Source: Favolaschia claudopus
Lineage: Eukaryota; Basidiomycota; Agaricomycetes; Agaricales; Mycenaceae
Direction: 5' to 3'
Assembly (NCBI GenBank): GCA_037176885.1
Contig: JAWWNJ010000008.1
Location: 1,612,001 to 1,676,000 of the forward strand
Length of the DNA stretch: 64,000 nt
Of this stretch, positions 37,013 to 48,474 are shown piece after piece (position 1 is the stretch's first letter; the number at the start of each line of letters is the position of its first letter). The notes beneath the pieces are model-generated. The model was given only the letters and a program-made list of their open reading frames with translations. It ran no database searches and was not told the DNA's origin. The translations under genes were made by a program, and so were the position numbers.

Positions 37013-40000
37013 ATGGCTCGCGAATGGTCTCAGCTGCCGTCTTGGTCGACTCTCAAAGGTCGCGTCTCATCTGAGCTGTCCTACAACAACCGCAATAACA
37101 AGCCTCTCTAGAGCCAACCCCATCCGATTCCGATGAAGACTTAGTTCCAAATGATCATACTTTCAACCAATCTCAACGCAAACGCAAAACTGCCAGTAAA
37201 TTTCCTTCTCAGCCAGCAAAAAAACGGTCCAGAACGAATGAAGGTGTTCTCATTTTGCCCTCAATGACCGCCGACAAAATTCATCACAATACTTTCTAGA
37301 TTCTACCGTCCCTTCGCGTCGGGATGAAAGTGCAGAAGATCCCGTGGCTGGGCCTTCGCGCCGTCGCTCTACATCTCCGTCTACTCGAAAAGCTTCAGGA
37401 TCCCGGCCAAGTTTGGGTAACAAACCCACAAGACTGCCTTCATCAAAGCCCATAGCGGATCTCGCTTCATCTGCCCGTACAAAACCCGTGAAAAGGACCC
37501 AGGAAGAAAAGCGTCGACGGCGGAATACTGACGATGTGGAACCAGTGGGAACTGCCCCCGCAAAGTCTCGAATCCAGGCGACTTCGTTCCCGTCCGCGTC
37601 CGCGCCCCCGACACGTAACAGTGCTTTTGAGAGGGATACAATGAGACAGCGCTTCAAACCGGGTGCATCATCGCTTCGAACGGCATCTGCACCGGTCAGA
37701 AAGAATGGTATGACCGAAACTGCGCTACAGACGTCTTGTTCTAATGGTTTACCTACAGCGGCCGATATTGCGGATATCATAGATCTGGATAGCACCCCAG
37801 AACCCGAAAAGCCGCCAAAACCCAAGCCCGTGATCAATTCGGGGGAGGTGATTGTGCTGGATAGCGACTCGGAGTCGGAGACAGTGAAGCGTAAATCTGC
37901 GTCGAGAAAAGCTGCGAAGAAAACAGAACCGCCGTCAGCGCCGTCTGGAGACGTTATCGTGATCAGCGACAGCGACGATGAACCTGCGCAGGCTTCCAAG
38001 TCTACTGTGTCAGATATCAAGCAGAAGCCTACGGTCGACTCGCCCAGCCTTCAAGATCTTTCTCCTTCCTTCCCGAAGGAGGAGGAAGATTTTGGTCCTG
38101 ATGATGGGATGGACTCGGGTGGCGAGGATCTGTCGCATGTTATCCAGTTCACAGCGGGAGAGGCAGCTGCCGAGAGTCTTCGGGCTTCAGATATCGACGC
38201 TATGGCCGAGTACATTCCGCCGCTTCAGCTCGAAGATGTTACATCCCCCACTCCCTTGCCAACGGTCCATCCTACGCATGCTCCATTCTCCCCTCGCGAG
38301 TCTCCAGACCGCCTTCCGATATTTACTGCAGTGTCCGAAGTTGGTCTAGCCGACGAACAGTCAGCACCTCTTGTCGGGGAACCTGTCGTCTTGCCTCCCG
38401 CTTCCCCTCCACCTGCCAATGACCTCCCTGACTCTGTCGATTTCGCTCGACCCAGAGAACACCACACCCCACCGGTTGAAACGCTGGATCATCCTGCGGA
38501 GCCAAATCCCCGTGTCGATCTCCCAGCACATACTCTCAAGCAGACAACACCTCCCCCTCCTCCTCATATCCCCCCTGCATTTGCATCTGCAAATCGTCCT
38601 TCGCCCAGATCGCCGCCGAGCACACCTCTTCGGCCGTCGAACCGCGTGCAAGTGCAAAGTAATTCTTTCCCTGCCCCTAGCACCAGTCGGTCGTTCCAGT
38701 CCGATTCACCGTATCACAGTATTCGTGACACAGCTCTGGATACGCCTGCCGCCGCCTTGCAGCGCAAACTTGGCCTTCCTTCGAAAGGGACAGCGGCTGT
38801 TCCCAGGCTTGATCTCACTCGTCTTCCCGCACCACTGCCCAAGAAACAGTCCCAGCAAAATCCGCCTCAGCAGTCCGCAGATCAAACGCCTGCAACGGAC
38901 GGTCATACTCGACAAAGTTCTGCTGGCGCTGACTTGAACGTGCCTACTGAACTTGCGCCCCCGGCTGCGATGAAAAAGCCTGCGTCGGTGAAGCTCAATA
39001 GCCATCAGTGGAGTCAGAAGAGTCTGGTCGACGCCATCATCGCGACGGGGGAACTCAATGCACAATCATTATCATCTACGCTACCGCAGTTTTCCCGGCG
39101 AGCCATCTCACCGTCATCTACGCCTTCAATGCCGCAGACTGAACGCACGCCGAGCAGCGCTGCTCCGAAACCGCGCATAAAGCAGGAAAAACCCCCTAGC
39201 AGAACCTCTTCATCTCTCATCAACGATATCATCGACCTGACCCTCTCCGACGACGAAACGGAGGCGCCGGCCACTCAATCCGCGCCCCAGAGCGTTTCGG
39301 CACCTGCTTTCGTCCCTCCCATCAGGCCCACCCCAATTGGTCCGGCGCAAAACATGGAAGAAATACTCCAGGCAAAAGCAAACCGACTAAAGAAGATATT
39401 GGGTAAGTGAAGTCTTGATGCCAGGACCACCTTAACGTCCATCACAGCAGGATCGCGGTCCGTTTCGTCAGGCGCTGCAGGAGCAGGATTAGGCATCTCG
39501 CAGCCTTCATCTCTTAACAACGAAATAGCGGCTGACGTGACTCGGGCTGGAGAGGACGTGGCCGAATCCGGGCAATATGAAGCGACGTCCCCTAACAGAG
39601 AAGGCGATTTGCCCAGCCTACCTGTGTTTTCTCCGCTACCCGAAGAAGTTCCGTTGCGCACCAACAACGGTGGGTTGTCCGAGATAAACGCCCTGCATCT
39701 TTCAGTATCCGACCCCGGGGAGATGGATGTGGATGAGATGCCGCAGTCGTTGGTGCCAACTACAGAGCTCGCAGCCGAGCCTGCTTCGATGGAGGTAGCT
39801 GCCGGTTAGTGAATGTCTTTTCTTGCCTTCCTCTGCTCATGCCGTGACCAGAAAGCTCCTCGACCTCGAAGACACTGATAGAGGAGGATTCCACCGTGCC
39901 GGAAACTCAGGGTAAAGAGTCATCTTGCGTCTCCCTCATCCCAATGCTTATTGTCTCTCTTTTGTTGTAGATCGCCCGATTCCGTCATGCGAGCGGCGCA

Positions 40001-41941
40001 GTTACGATGACGTTGAGGTCTATGATCTCGAATACATCGGCCCTCCAGAATGTTATAATCCTTCATCGTCGACAGATCCCGAAGAAGCGTTTGTTGAAGA
40101 GCTTGCAGTGCCAGCTGTCGATCCGGATAATCTCTCGGAGGCAAGTAGTCAAGACTTGTCCACCGATAGTTGCTCATATCTCGATCAGCCTGCGTCCTTG
40201 CCCTCAACGACGCCTTCAGAAAGGGACTTCCTAGAGGTATGAGTAGTTTCTCATACAAATTGATTTATTAAATCGGTTCATAGGCCTCTGGTGATGAGGC
40301 TTCGGGAGTTTCGACCTCACCCCGACCTCTACGACGCTCCTCTCGCCGGTCCTCGAATTCCTCTGCTGGCAGCGGCTATGGGGACTCGCGTTCTATATCC
40401 CCAGACGAACAAAACGACGATTCGTTGCCACTTTCTCCGGCCTCCTCCGTCGATGATTTCTTCGGCAAGCGCGATGATACCTCTCTATCATCTGTTGAAT
40501 CCGCAGCGCAGTCACCGTATCCAGTCTTGACATGGCAATCTTATAAACAAGACCTTCGCAATTTCAAGCCCCGCGTGCATTATGCTACCGACTTGGTCAG
40601 CACCCTCCATGACCACGTCCATAGTTACGATGAAACCTTCCGTATGTTGCCCCATATGCGACAAGTCTTCGAGAGTGCAATTCGGGAAAACACTGCAGAC
40701 GATGAACCGGATGCACCTGCGATCAAAATCATCAATGACGTTGACGACGAACCGTCGCCGCCTTGGGAGTTCTATTATTCGAATGAACTATGGCTGGGTG
40801 AAGGAATCGATCCCCCGGACATGTCGAAGTTGGTGGGCTGTGATTGCGTTGGCAAATGTGATCCCAAATCAACGACTTGTTCTTGTGTGGCGCGACAAAG
40901 GACGGAGTTGGTTGAATATGGTTACGATGGATTTGCTTACGACAACAAAGGTTGTCTGAAATTCCCTGGCCCGCCCGTCTTCGAGTGCAACTCTTTATGC
41001 GCATGTGACAACGACGAGTGCAAGAATCGGGTCAGCCGACGCCCATTCTGTCTGTATACAAGCCACTCAATTTGAATATGCTCAGGTCGTCCAGCACGGC
41101 AGGAAATGTCAAGTGGCAATCAAGAAGACTGCGGATAAGGGCTGGGGTGAGGCTCTTCTCATTCACTCAGCGCGGTGCTTGATCTGTATTATAGGCGTCT
41201 TCAACGCGGGAGGCAAGAAGATACCGAAGGGCACATTCATCGGCCTGTACACAGGGGAATTTTTGCGCGATGATATCTGCGAGAGACGCGGACTGTAAGA
41301 TCGGAGTCGATTTGTCTTTGAGCGATGTCTAATCATCTTCCAGTGTGTACGACAAGTCAGGCCGCACGTATCTGATGAGCCATGACTGGTACCATACCGA
41401 AAAACTGAACCCGGACGTAGAATACACCGTCGACGCATACCATGTGGGAAATGTGAGGTGCAGTGTGCTCTTTTTGTCTCAGCCTACTGACGTCTTTCTC
41501 TCGTAGTTTACGCGCTTCTTGGTAAGATCGTGTATGGACCCAGCCTATAGTAACTGAATTCATATCTAGAACCATTCCTGTGATCCTAATTGTCATGTCA
41601 ACGCTTGCTATATCGATCATCCAGACATTCTGCAATGTCATATTGCGCTCTTCGCGTTGCGCGAGATTGGTCCCGAAGAGGAGCTTTGCTTCGCGTACTC
41701 TGGGATCAGTGTGAGTGAGCTTTATTGTGGTTTTCATACTGTCATGTCCTTACTGGCGAAGGGTCAGGATGGTTCAGACAATGCCGACGACGAGGATGGG
41801 GATGAAGACGACGGAAAGGGATCCAAGTCCTTTGCAAAGAATAAATGTTTCTGCGGGGCTCCTGTGTGTCGAGGTATGCGTTAAGCATCTTTTGTCCGTT
41901 GCATAAGCTGATTCTTTGGTGCAGGATTCATGTTCAATTAG
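37013..41941 (+). CDS. SUV39/Clr4-type histone H3K9 methyltransferase with SUMO-interacting motifs
   Basis: Predicted SET-domain lysine methyltransferase for heterochromatic H3K9, about 1,440 residues from about eleven exons. ATG 37013-37015 (MAREWSQLPSWSTLK) splices to EPTPSDSDEDLV, which continues into a very long disordered N-terminal region. No chromodomain is visible there. Instead it has SIM-like motifs IADIIDLDSTPEPE (37773), GEVIVLDSDSESE (37845), GDVIVISDSDDE (37950) and NDIIDLTLSDDE (39223). The C-terminal third carries the Cys-rich pre-SET (VGCDCVGKCDPKSTTCSC, then FECNSLCACDNDECKNR), RKCQVAIKKTADKGWG, GTFIGLYTGEFL, VDAYHVGN spliced to FTRFL and NHSCDPNCHVNACY, then EEELCFAYSG. The post-SET KCFCGAPVCRG joins FMFN and the stop at 41939-41941. 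The NHSCDPN cofactor site and all visible zinc cysteines are intact; the usual F-D-Y reads FAY. It would act in nuclear silencing, fitting the transposon-rich DNA next door. Confidence 0.9.
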
Positions 41942-42598
41942 CAGTCATTGCACCGATGATCATGTGAATGTACTTGTCGTTGACTTGGGCAACCGAGGCC
42001 CGGAATGCAGTGATTGCTGTACGAAATGTGTTTTCCGCCTGGACTTCTTCAGATGTAGCCCGGAATAATAATATAAGATAGCCTGTGGCAAAATCCTAGA
42101 CCTGATGTCGACTACTGTATGCAGATAACCTGCGTGTGACCGGCCGTCCAAACGTATACCGCCCAGACGCAAAACCGTATACTGCCGGCGGAAAAAGCGT
42201 ACACGCCCGCAGAATTTGATGGGACCGCTGCTGCCTGCACTGTACCACTACTGTCTGCATTAATATTCCTGTACACAAATCTGACAACGACGGCTGAGTC
42301 TCTCGAATTTTTATCTTTTTGGTTCTTGAATCTCTGTACCGAATGCCCACACTCCTGGTTCACAAATCTGACCACCACACGCCAATTCTTGTGCACAAAT
42401 CCAACAACCGGCCACTTGTTCATTTGGTTCTTAAATCTGTATACCAGCGACACAGCCTGTCTTTGGTTCACAGATGCGAACACCAGACGGCGCGATTCTT
42501 GGTCCTCGCACTCTCGGTGCCCTCACTGGGGGACTAGTGTTGGGAAAGTTCGGTTTGGTTCACTTTGCCCCGAACACTGAACCTGAACGCGGCATTCA
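41942..42598. repeat. Short imperfect tandem repeats 3' of the methyltransferase gene
   Basis: Between about 42260 and 42480, variants of CACAAATCTGACAACGACGG, CACAAATCTGACCACCACAC and CACAAATCCAACAACCGG alternate with GGTTCTTGAATCTCTGTACC-like and GGTTCTTAAATCTGTATACC-like units. Earlier, ACTGCCGGCGGAAAAAGC and GCCCGCAGAATTTG look unrelated. No gene is supported. Confidence 0.45.
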
Positions 42599-43017
42599 GG
42601 TTCGGTTCGGTGTTCGAACACGTTCGAACGTTTCCATCCTGGATAGCGAAATCTTTTGTCTGGAATCACAACCAAAGCATAACTCACTTTGTTCTACTGG
42701 TGCTGGGATGTTCTTGAGATGTGGGTCAAGATATTTGAACTGGATTTGAATTGAAAAGAACAGCCTGAGTAAAGATGAATAAATTGACTCACCTTATCAC
42801 TTTCCAGGTCGGCAAGTGTCCAATGATGTTGATTGGATTGAATGCTGCTAGTTGAATATTGATCCATGAGCAGCCGAACTGCCCCTTGAACTTCTCCGAC
42901 GTTCCAGAGCACAGTCTGACATCAGTCATTTGATGAGAATAAGGGCCGAATCTGCTCACTTTGACAGGTTTCACGTTCGGTGTTCGGACGTGTTTTCTTC
43001 GAACGCAGAACCGAACC
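42599..43017. mobile_element. Candidate MITE (GTTCGG-rich inverted repeat)
   Basis: The left end begins GGTTCGGTTCGGTGTTCGAA and the right end, read in reverse, begins GGTTCGGTTCTGCGTTCGAA. About 32 bp pair with a 4-nt gap and a few mismatches. The 420-bp interior has no coding motif. Further GTTCGG/CGAAC words lie just outside the left end (42548-42590), so the true boundary may be a little further out. No target duplication was identified. Confidence 0.45.
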
Positions 43018-43059
43018 TTGCACAGCTGACCTTCTCACGACAAATGGGACATTTGAGAG

Positions 43060-43160
43060 TAGCGACAAATGCTTGCCACAGGGGGCAAGCCCCGCCGCTT
43101 ATGGATCCATAAGCCGCAGTGGCAGGTGTTGGGCAGGTGCCGCGCAGGTGTCGCGCAGGT
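43060..43160. repeat. 18-bp perfect palindrome and GCAGGTG tandem repeat
   Basis: GCTTATGGATCCATAAGC at 43097-43114 is a perfect palindrome. It is followed by about four tandem copies of a ~10-bp unit ending GGCAGGTG or GCGCAGGTG (43121-43160). Such structures are common at transposon ends, but no matching partner was found in the window. Confidence 0.5.
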
Positions 43161-43490
43161 GCTAAGCTTATACTTTGCCCGCACACCATTGCCACGATGA
43201 TGCCGCATGGAAAGTGCATTTCATCGCGGTCACCTGATGATGAGTTCAGTGTCATTCCCTTCGGGTTCTTGAGGAATAGTCTGAGTAAAACTCTTGATTT
43301 GCTCGTCTGAAGTGATGTAAATTCGTTCCATTCCTCATACCCCGCGCTCTGGCTCAATGTTCAGTATGATATACTGTGAAATAAATATTTCTTTGCCCCG
43401 TTGTGGCGCTTAGGTAATGCCCACGCTCCCGAATCACCGATCAATTACACCGCTTTCTTTCTCTTTGTTCTCCTTCATCGGCTTTCCTTC

Positions 43491-44907
43491 ATGTCCTCTC
43501 AATCTCAATCCAACCCTTCAACTGGACCTTCTGGCACTTCTGGTGGCCAATCTACTGACCCCAACACTCTGGGAGCCTCGGCTCGGAAACGGACAGCAGG
43601 AGAAAGAGATTCACCGGTCAACGAGCCTCCGGGAAAGAGGCAGCATAAGGCGGAGGTCAAAGATAGAAAGAAGCCATACCAGATCAAGAAAACTGAGATT
43701 CCGGACAAGTACAAGGGCCCTAAGGTGTGTCGCCGTCACTTTTCTTTCACAAATATTCATAAGTGAATTAGGAAGCGGCGCATTTGCACGGATATATTCT
43801 ATACGGGATCACGCGCTCCAATCTAGCTCCCACTGAGCCGGATGAAGAGCACATTGCGCGGTTTAACATGCGAACGGAGCCCGGTTACATCAAAATCGTC
43901 GAGGAGAAGCTACGCACACTTTCGAGTCAACATACTGGCGCTCACAAAATGTTAAAAGTTCTCAGACAGCGGGCTCGGGACGATGCGGAATCTGGGAGTC
44001 TCATCGCGAAGAAAATTTTGTTGGTTGGCGAGCCGTGTATTCTCGCAACCTACAACACCATGTATCAAGCCGGCATCGAGTTCTTCTTGCCCGACATCTT
44101 CAGCCCCCCTGACACTCTCTAAAACGAAATTCATCAGCTCGTATTCATCACCACATTCCGAGTCGCTTTCGCTGCGTATGCTTACAGGGCCGCCGTGCCG
44201 ACTGCAGTCTACAACGAACCACTCCTCACCGCGATCTACCAGAATTTCGTCTATCAGTATATGTGTGGTAAAGCGAAGACGGAACAGAAGAGTCCGGGAA
44301 AACTGCTGCGAAACTGTGATGACAGCAATGTTTCGAGACGGCGCAAATCCGTACATTTCAGATAAATTTGCTTCCGCTTTTTAACTCACAAATGCGCAGC
44401 TCGGCAAGGCACGCGAGAAGTTCGCTCTTCAGGATAAGCAACCCGCTAGTGTGTGTCGAATGCTCAAGGACTAGCGACGGTGAAGGTGGGGTCACTTACT
44501 TGATCAACCCCAAATCTCCACGCCGTGACGCTATCGGTGCCTTCTTCCGTACTTTGGACCGTCGTCGGAAGAAGACGAGGAAGGGGAAGGGGAAGCCGGG
44601 AAAGAAGGAGGAGCGCACACGGCGAGTGGATGACAACATTGAGTCTGATATGTCTGACCAAGTTCCCGTTAAAACCACCGTCGACTAGTTCGACCCGGCC
44701 TACTTCAACGACCTGCCCGCGAAGATGTGTTACGAGTACAGCCTCCAGGGGGTCTTGCTTCCCCTCATTCAGCACATCGAGAAGGAGGATTACAAGACTA
44801 TGGACGACGAAACATTCATGTCGACTTATGGTAATGATGTTCTCGCTTTGTATAACATTCCGACGAAGGCAGAGATGGAGGCGGTGAAACGGTGCGTGTG
44901 GGTGTAG
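43491..44907 (+). pseudogene. Decayed member of a multi-copy basidiomycete gene family
   Basis: ATG 43491 opens a Ser/Pro-rich head, a basic KRQHKAEVKDRKKPYQIKK and EIPDKYKGPK. After an intron, HLHGYILYGITRSNL and FNMRTEPGYIKIVEEKL match a pattern I know from repeated agaricomycete genes of unknown function, often near transposons. The copy is broken. The frame of FFLPDIFSPPDTL meets TAA at about 44120 where the family continues with YNE, and the frame then reads on as NEIHQLVFITTFRVAF. A frame change follows REKFALQDKQPAS near 44460, and TAG at about 44686 precedes FDPAYFNDLPAKMCYEYSLQ. Three or more disabling changes make expression of a full protein unlikely. Function of the family unknown. 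Confidence 0.6.
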
Positions 44908-46673
44908 GCGTGAAATATACCGAAATATAAAATCACAAAATCTAATCCAATACGATGTGTGTGTGTGTGTGTTCGGGGTGGCGGGAGCACGTATCGTCCC
45001 TCAGAATACTTGTGCAAGCTTCAATCAATCAAGATCGCTACGTTTGAGCAGGACGAACTACTAAATTGTCTAGCGAGAACGTAGCGGGCAAAACGATTCG
45101 TAGCGGGAGAAGCGCAGAGTCACTCTTTCTGAGACTTCGAAATGAGAAATTCTGAGTCTAGCGGGGAGGGTCTCCGTGCCAATAGAAAAGTGTCACTCGG
45201 TAGTGGATCGTCAACCGGCAAGAAGCTTTCTGGATGGCAACCGGCGGGCAGAAGGCGCGGCTCAGCGGGACGGGGTGCTTATTCAACTGGCGCGGCTCTG
45301 GCGAGGAGCGGGGCTCTTACGTCGATGGCGCGGACACTAACAGTGACCGGGGCACTTACATCACTACGCGGCGGCGATCACAAACGGGGTCTTGGTTATA
45401 CCGCAGAACGGCGAGAAATGGGGCTTCGTATTTCAGGAGGGCTCTGGCTCGAAAGGCTGGCGGGGCTCTCAAAGTTCTGGCGGCTCGGTATGCCACAAGT
45501 CTTTCCGTATCACTCGAGTCTCTCTCAGATATCAAGTCTAGTCTCTTTCAAAGTTCAATTCAAATTCTAGAGTCCGCTACAAACTGCCCTTGTCTACGGG
45601 TAGGTAATTGACTGAGTAACAAAAAGTACACCGGGAGATTAAATACATGCAGCGGGAGCAGAAACAACCAAATAAAATCATGATGAGAGAGTGTCCAAGT
45701 TTGATGCCGCGCCCGCTGGGAACCAATGGTATATTCAGGATTGCGAGCCGTGAGTGAAAAGACTGCCCGGAGAAAGTCCATGCGGGCGGGTGGGTATTGC
45801 GCCTTATTGCAGTGCAATGGCGTGCTGGTTGCCATGTCCCCGGGAGGGGACACGAAATTCCTCCTTCATAATATAGTCCTGCCGCTGGTCGAGTTGAAGT
45901 CGAAAAGGCTTCCCGCTGAGTAGTTAGTCAACGGCTCGATAGCGGTCAAGTTCGTCTCGTCTTCCATCTTCAGAACAGTCTAAGTTCCAGGGAAAATAGG
46001 GAGAGCCGAGTCGCGTTAGCGGCTCGCCACTCGCCGTTCGGGTTGTCCGCAATCAGCGGGAAATGCCCCCAGCAACTCGCCATGTCCTTCTCATCATTCT
46101 GACAGAGCCGTTGGCTGGGTAGCCGCTGGCCCCGCGGTGCTCCCGCTGGCAGTCGGTTAAGTCCCGGCTGTCCGTGTTCAGCCGGCATGCCCAGTTAGAG
46201 CCTGCCGCTGATGATGTTCGTCGGTAGAGTGGCGGCCGTCCTGAGTTCGAAGTTGAACCCAGATGGTCCCCCGCTAGATCTCCTTCATGTGGGTCGGCGG
46301 GTTAGCGCCTAACCTCAGGGAGGTCGGTAGTTCCTCTTGGTTGCCTCCAGCACCTCGAGATAGCAGTTTCCCACTAAGTCTCTTGGCCCGGCAGTTTAGA
46401 AATAGTCAGCGGCAGAGTCTCGCACCCATGTTTAGGGAAACGTCGCTAAGCCGCTGCTACCCGTTAGTGGCCTGCCAGCTTATCGGCTATCCACAGCAAT
46501 AAGATACTGCCCGCGAGGTCGGGCATATCTTCTGTTATCCTAGCCTCACTTCTCCCGCTGATAGGTCTCGAAAATCAATAAATTCCGGGCATTTCATGCC
46601 TAGCCGCTGAGCGGCCCTATCAGCGGAGTTGTGATGATCATGGAGACTTGTATGGCTTCGCATGCGGTGGTGC
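44908..46673. other. Repeat-like, gene-free stretch with CCGCTG words
   Basis: No gene is supported. From about 45600 to 46640 the sequence has many scattered CCCGCTG, GCCGCTG and AGCGGG words and a short TG microsatellite at about 44956-44970. I take it for old transposon debris; no terminal repeats or protein motifs were found. Confidence 0.35.
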
Positions 46674-47508
46674 AGTGAATTTGCGGGTGAGCGCATGAAT
46701 GGTTTACTTCAACAGGTGAAGACAAATAAAAAGAATGGTAAGAGGAACAATGGAACATAATTTGAAGATCGCTGAAAATGAAACAGATGATATGCCTCTA
46801 ACTATGCTTCGACAAATGGCGCGCCGTTGCCGCCTGGAAACAAAACTTAGGGACGAACAAGCAAACGGCAGTCAAATCGGGCAGCTTTCAAGTATTCTGC
46901 AGCCAGATACTGCTGCGGAGACCAAAGCGGCAATGCCACTATCTGAATCCAAAGTTGCAGAGATCTTGACTGCTGCAAAGGACCTCAATGAAGATGATTA
47001 TGAGCTATTGTTGGATTACCAAATTTCTAAAGGCCAACCCTGGCTTGACTGGCGTCATCTACCACACCCCATTGGATTGCTCATTCTACCTCCCTGTGCA
47101 CTCCGACCTACAGAGTTCAAGATGAAAGACCATGTGTTTAGCCGTCGCAATTCAACATGGGGAAACAGTAATCTTCAATTCAAGGACCCAGAGACGGGTC
47201 TACTTTGCACTGGTTTCATTGACGAGATTTGGCAAATGCCGATGGAAGGGCATCTGCAGACCTTTATCGTAATCCACAAACACAAACACCTCCCTAATGC
47301 CCTTCTGGGTAAAACTCCGTATCCTATTTTTCCTTTGTTCCAGGCCACAGTGGTAGATACTGCCGAGTACAACACCTTCTGTATCATTGAACCCCATCAT
47401 ATTCTTACACACCTGACTGTGTATAGACGCCCAAAAGGAACATATGGAATCAACCGCGAAATTCTCGTAATATGCTTGGCCCTTAATCGTGGCAAGTTAA
47501 CTATATAA
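46674..47508 (+). pseudogene. Inverted 3' portion of a CACTA/Tnp2-like transposase gene
   Basis: Begins SEFAGERMNGLLQQVKTNKK, interrupted by an intron-like sequence, then MLRQMARRCRLETKL and a long frame with AAKDLNEDDYELLLDYQ. The C-terminal part has IIEPHHILTHLTVYRRPKGT and ends LALNRGKLTI. These are the C-terminal landmarks of the fungal Tnp2-like transposase whose N-terminal and central parts lie on the opposite strand at 47680-51400. The two parts join at the same point of the protein (WGPMP on the other strand, SEFAGER here). This supports one gene whose 3' segment of about 1 kb was flipped in place; two unrelated truncated copies are the alternative. Confidence 0.7.
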
Positions 47509-48474
47509 TTTCTTGAACAATAGATTCGCAAATTATCAGCTGAGTTCAGTTGCAGTTGTATCGGTCTGAAGGCTCATGAACCATATAGTTGCATATCAGC
47601 ATATAAAGCGCATAGAAATCATACAAAAAGAAGTAACATAATGCATACAGAACACCGAAACCAGACTGATATCTCCATGAACAGTCCTGGCATTGGTCCC
47701 CAATACTTCAACAATTGCTCGTTATGTTGAACTTAACTGTAAATAATTGTGGAAGAGCTTCTCTATATTTCACAAAGAGGCTTGTGAAGTCAGAAGCTGC
47801 TGAATTCGAAGTTGAGAAGGATGAAATAATGTTTGTGCATCCTATGAGGTAATGGAAGTTTTTGCAGCAAAGACATTTCAAAATTTGATTGTTTCCACCA
47901 GAGCTCAGGAAGTATCAATATAAGAATGACCGAGAAAATGTTCAGATATTCATCAGCTTTGAGTTTGCCGTGTGTTGATTCACTGAGATTGGTAGGTGGA
48001 CGAGCGACCCATGTTGGAAGTGAAACTTTCTTGATACAGCGACGGATGCTGCCTAATTGAGCAGAGGTAAAATTGAACATTTCTGGAGTGTCGAATGGAT
48101 AAGACTCTTCCTCCGGCTCCAGCTCGTCATCCTCAGTTCCAGCGGAGATATTCTGAAATTTTTCAGGTCTTGGTGTAGAGCCATCACTTTCATCACTGTC
48201 TACCTGCATCTCTGAGTCACCTTGAGACGGTGAAGGGCTTTCCCCAGGAAGATCATCGAACTTGCTACCAGAGAGAGACATTTCTGACTCTGATACCTGT
48301 TCCTGTACATTGGTGTCAAGTAGGCCAAAATTTTGAACATCACGTGTCTTCCTCTTAGGGCGACCAATGCCCAAGTATACTCGAAGATGGCGCTGGAGAT
48401 TGCCTTCGAGCCAGTTATGCATGAATCCAAGAACAACATGCTTCACTGGGTCCCAGTAGGGAATATCATGCATA

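Noticed and set aside
36685..37074. Plus-strand frame after a TATAAATA sequence as the start of the methyltransferase
   Set aside because: It ends in a stop and does not join the next exon in frame, whereas ATG 37013 splices cleanly into EPTPSDSDEDL.
37250..38020. Long minus-strand open frame (256 residues) opposite the methyltransferase N-terminus
   Set aside because: It is the antisense of a Ser/Pro/Asp-rich disordered coding exon; composition is explained by the plus-strand gene, which has splice-consistent continuity and known domains.
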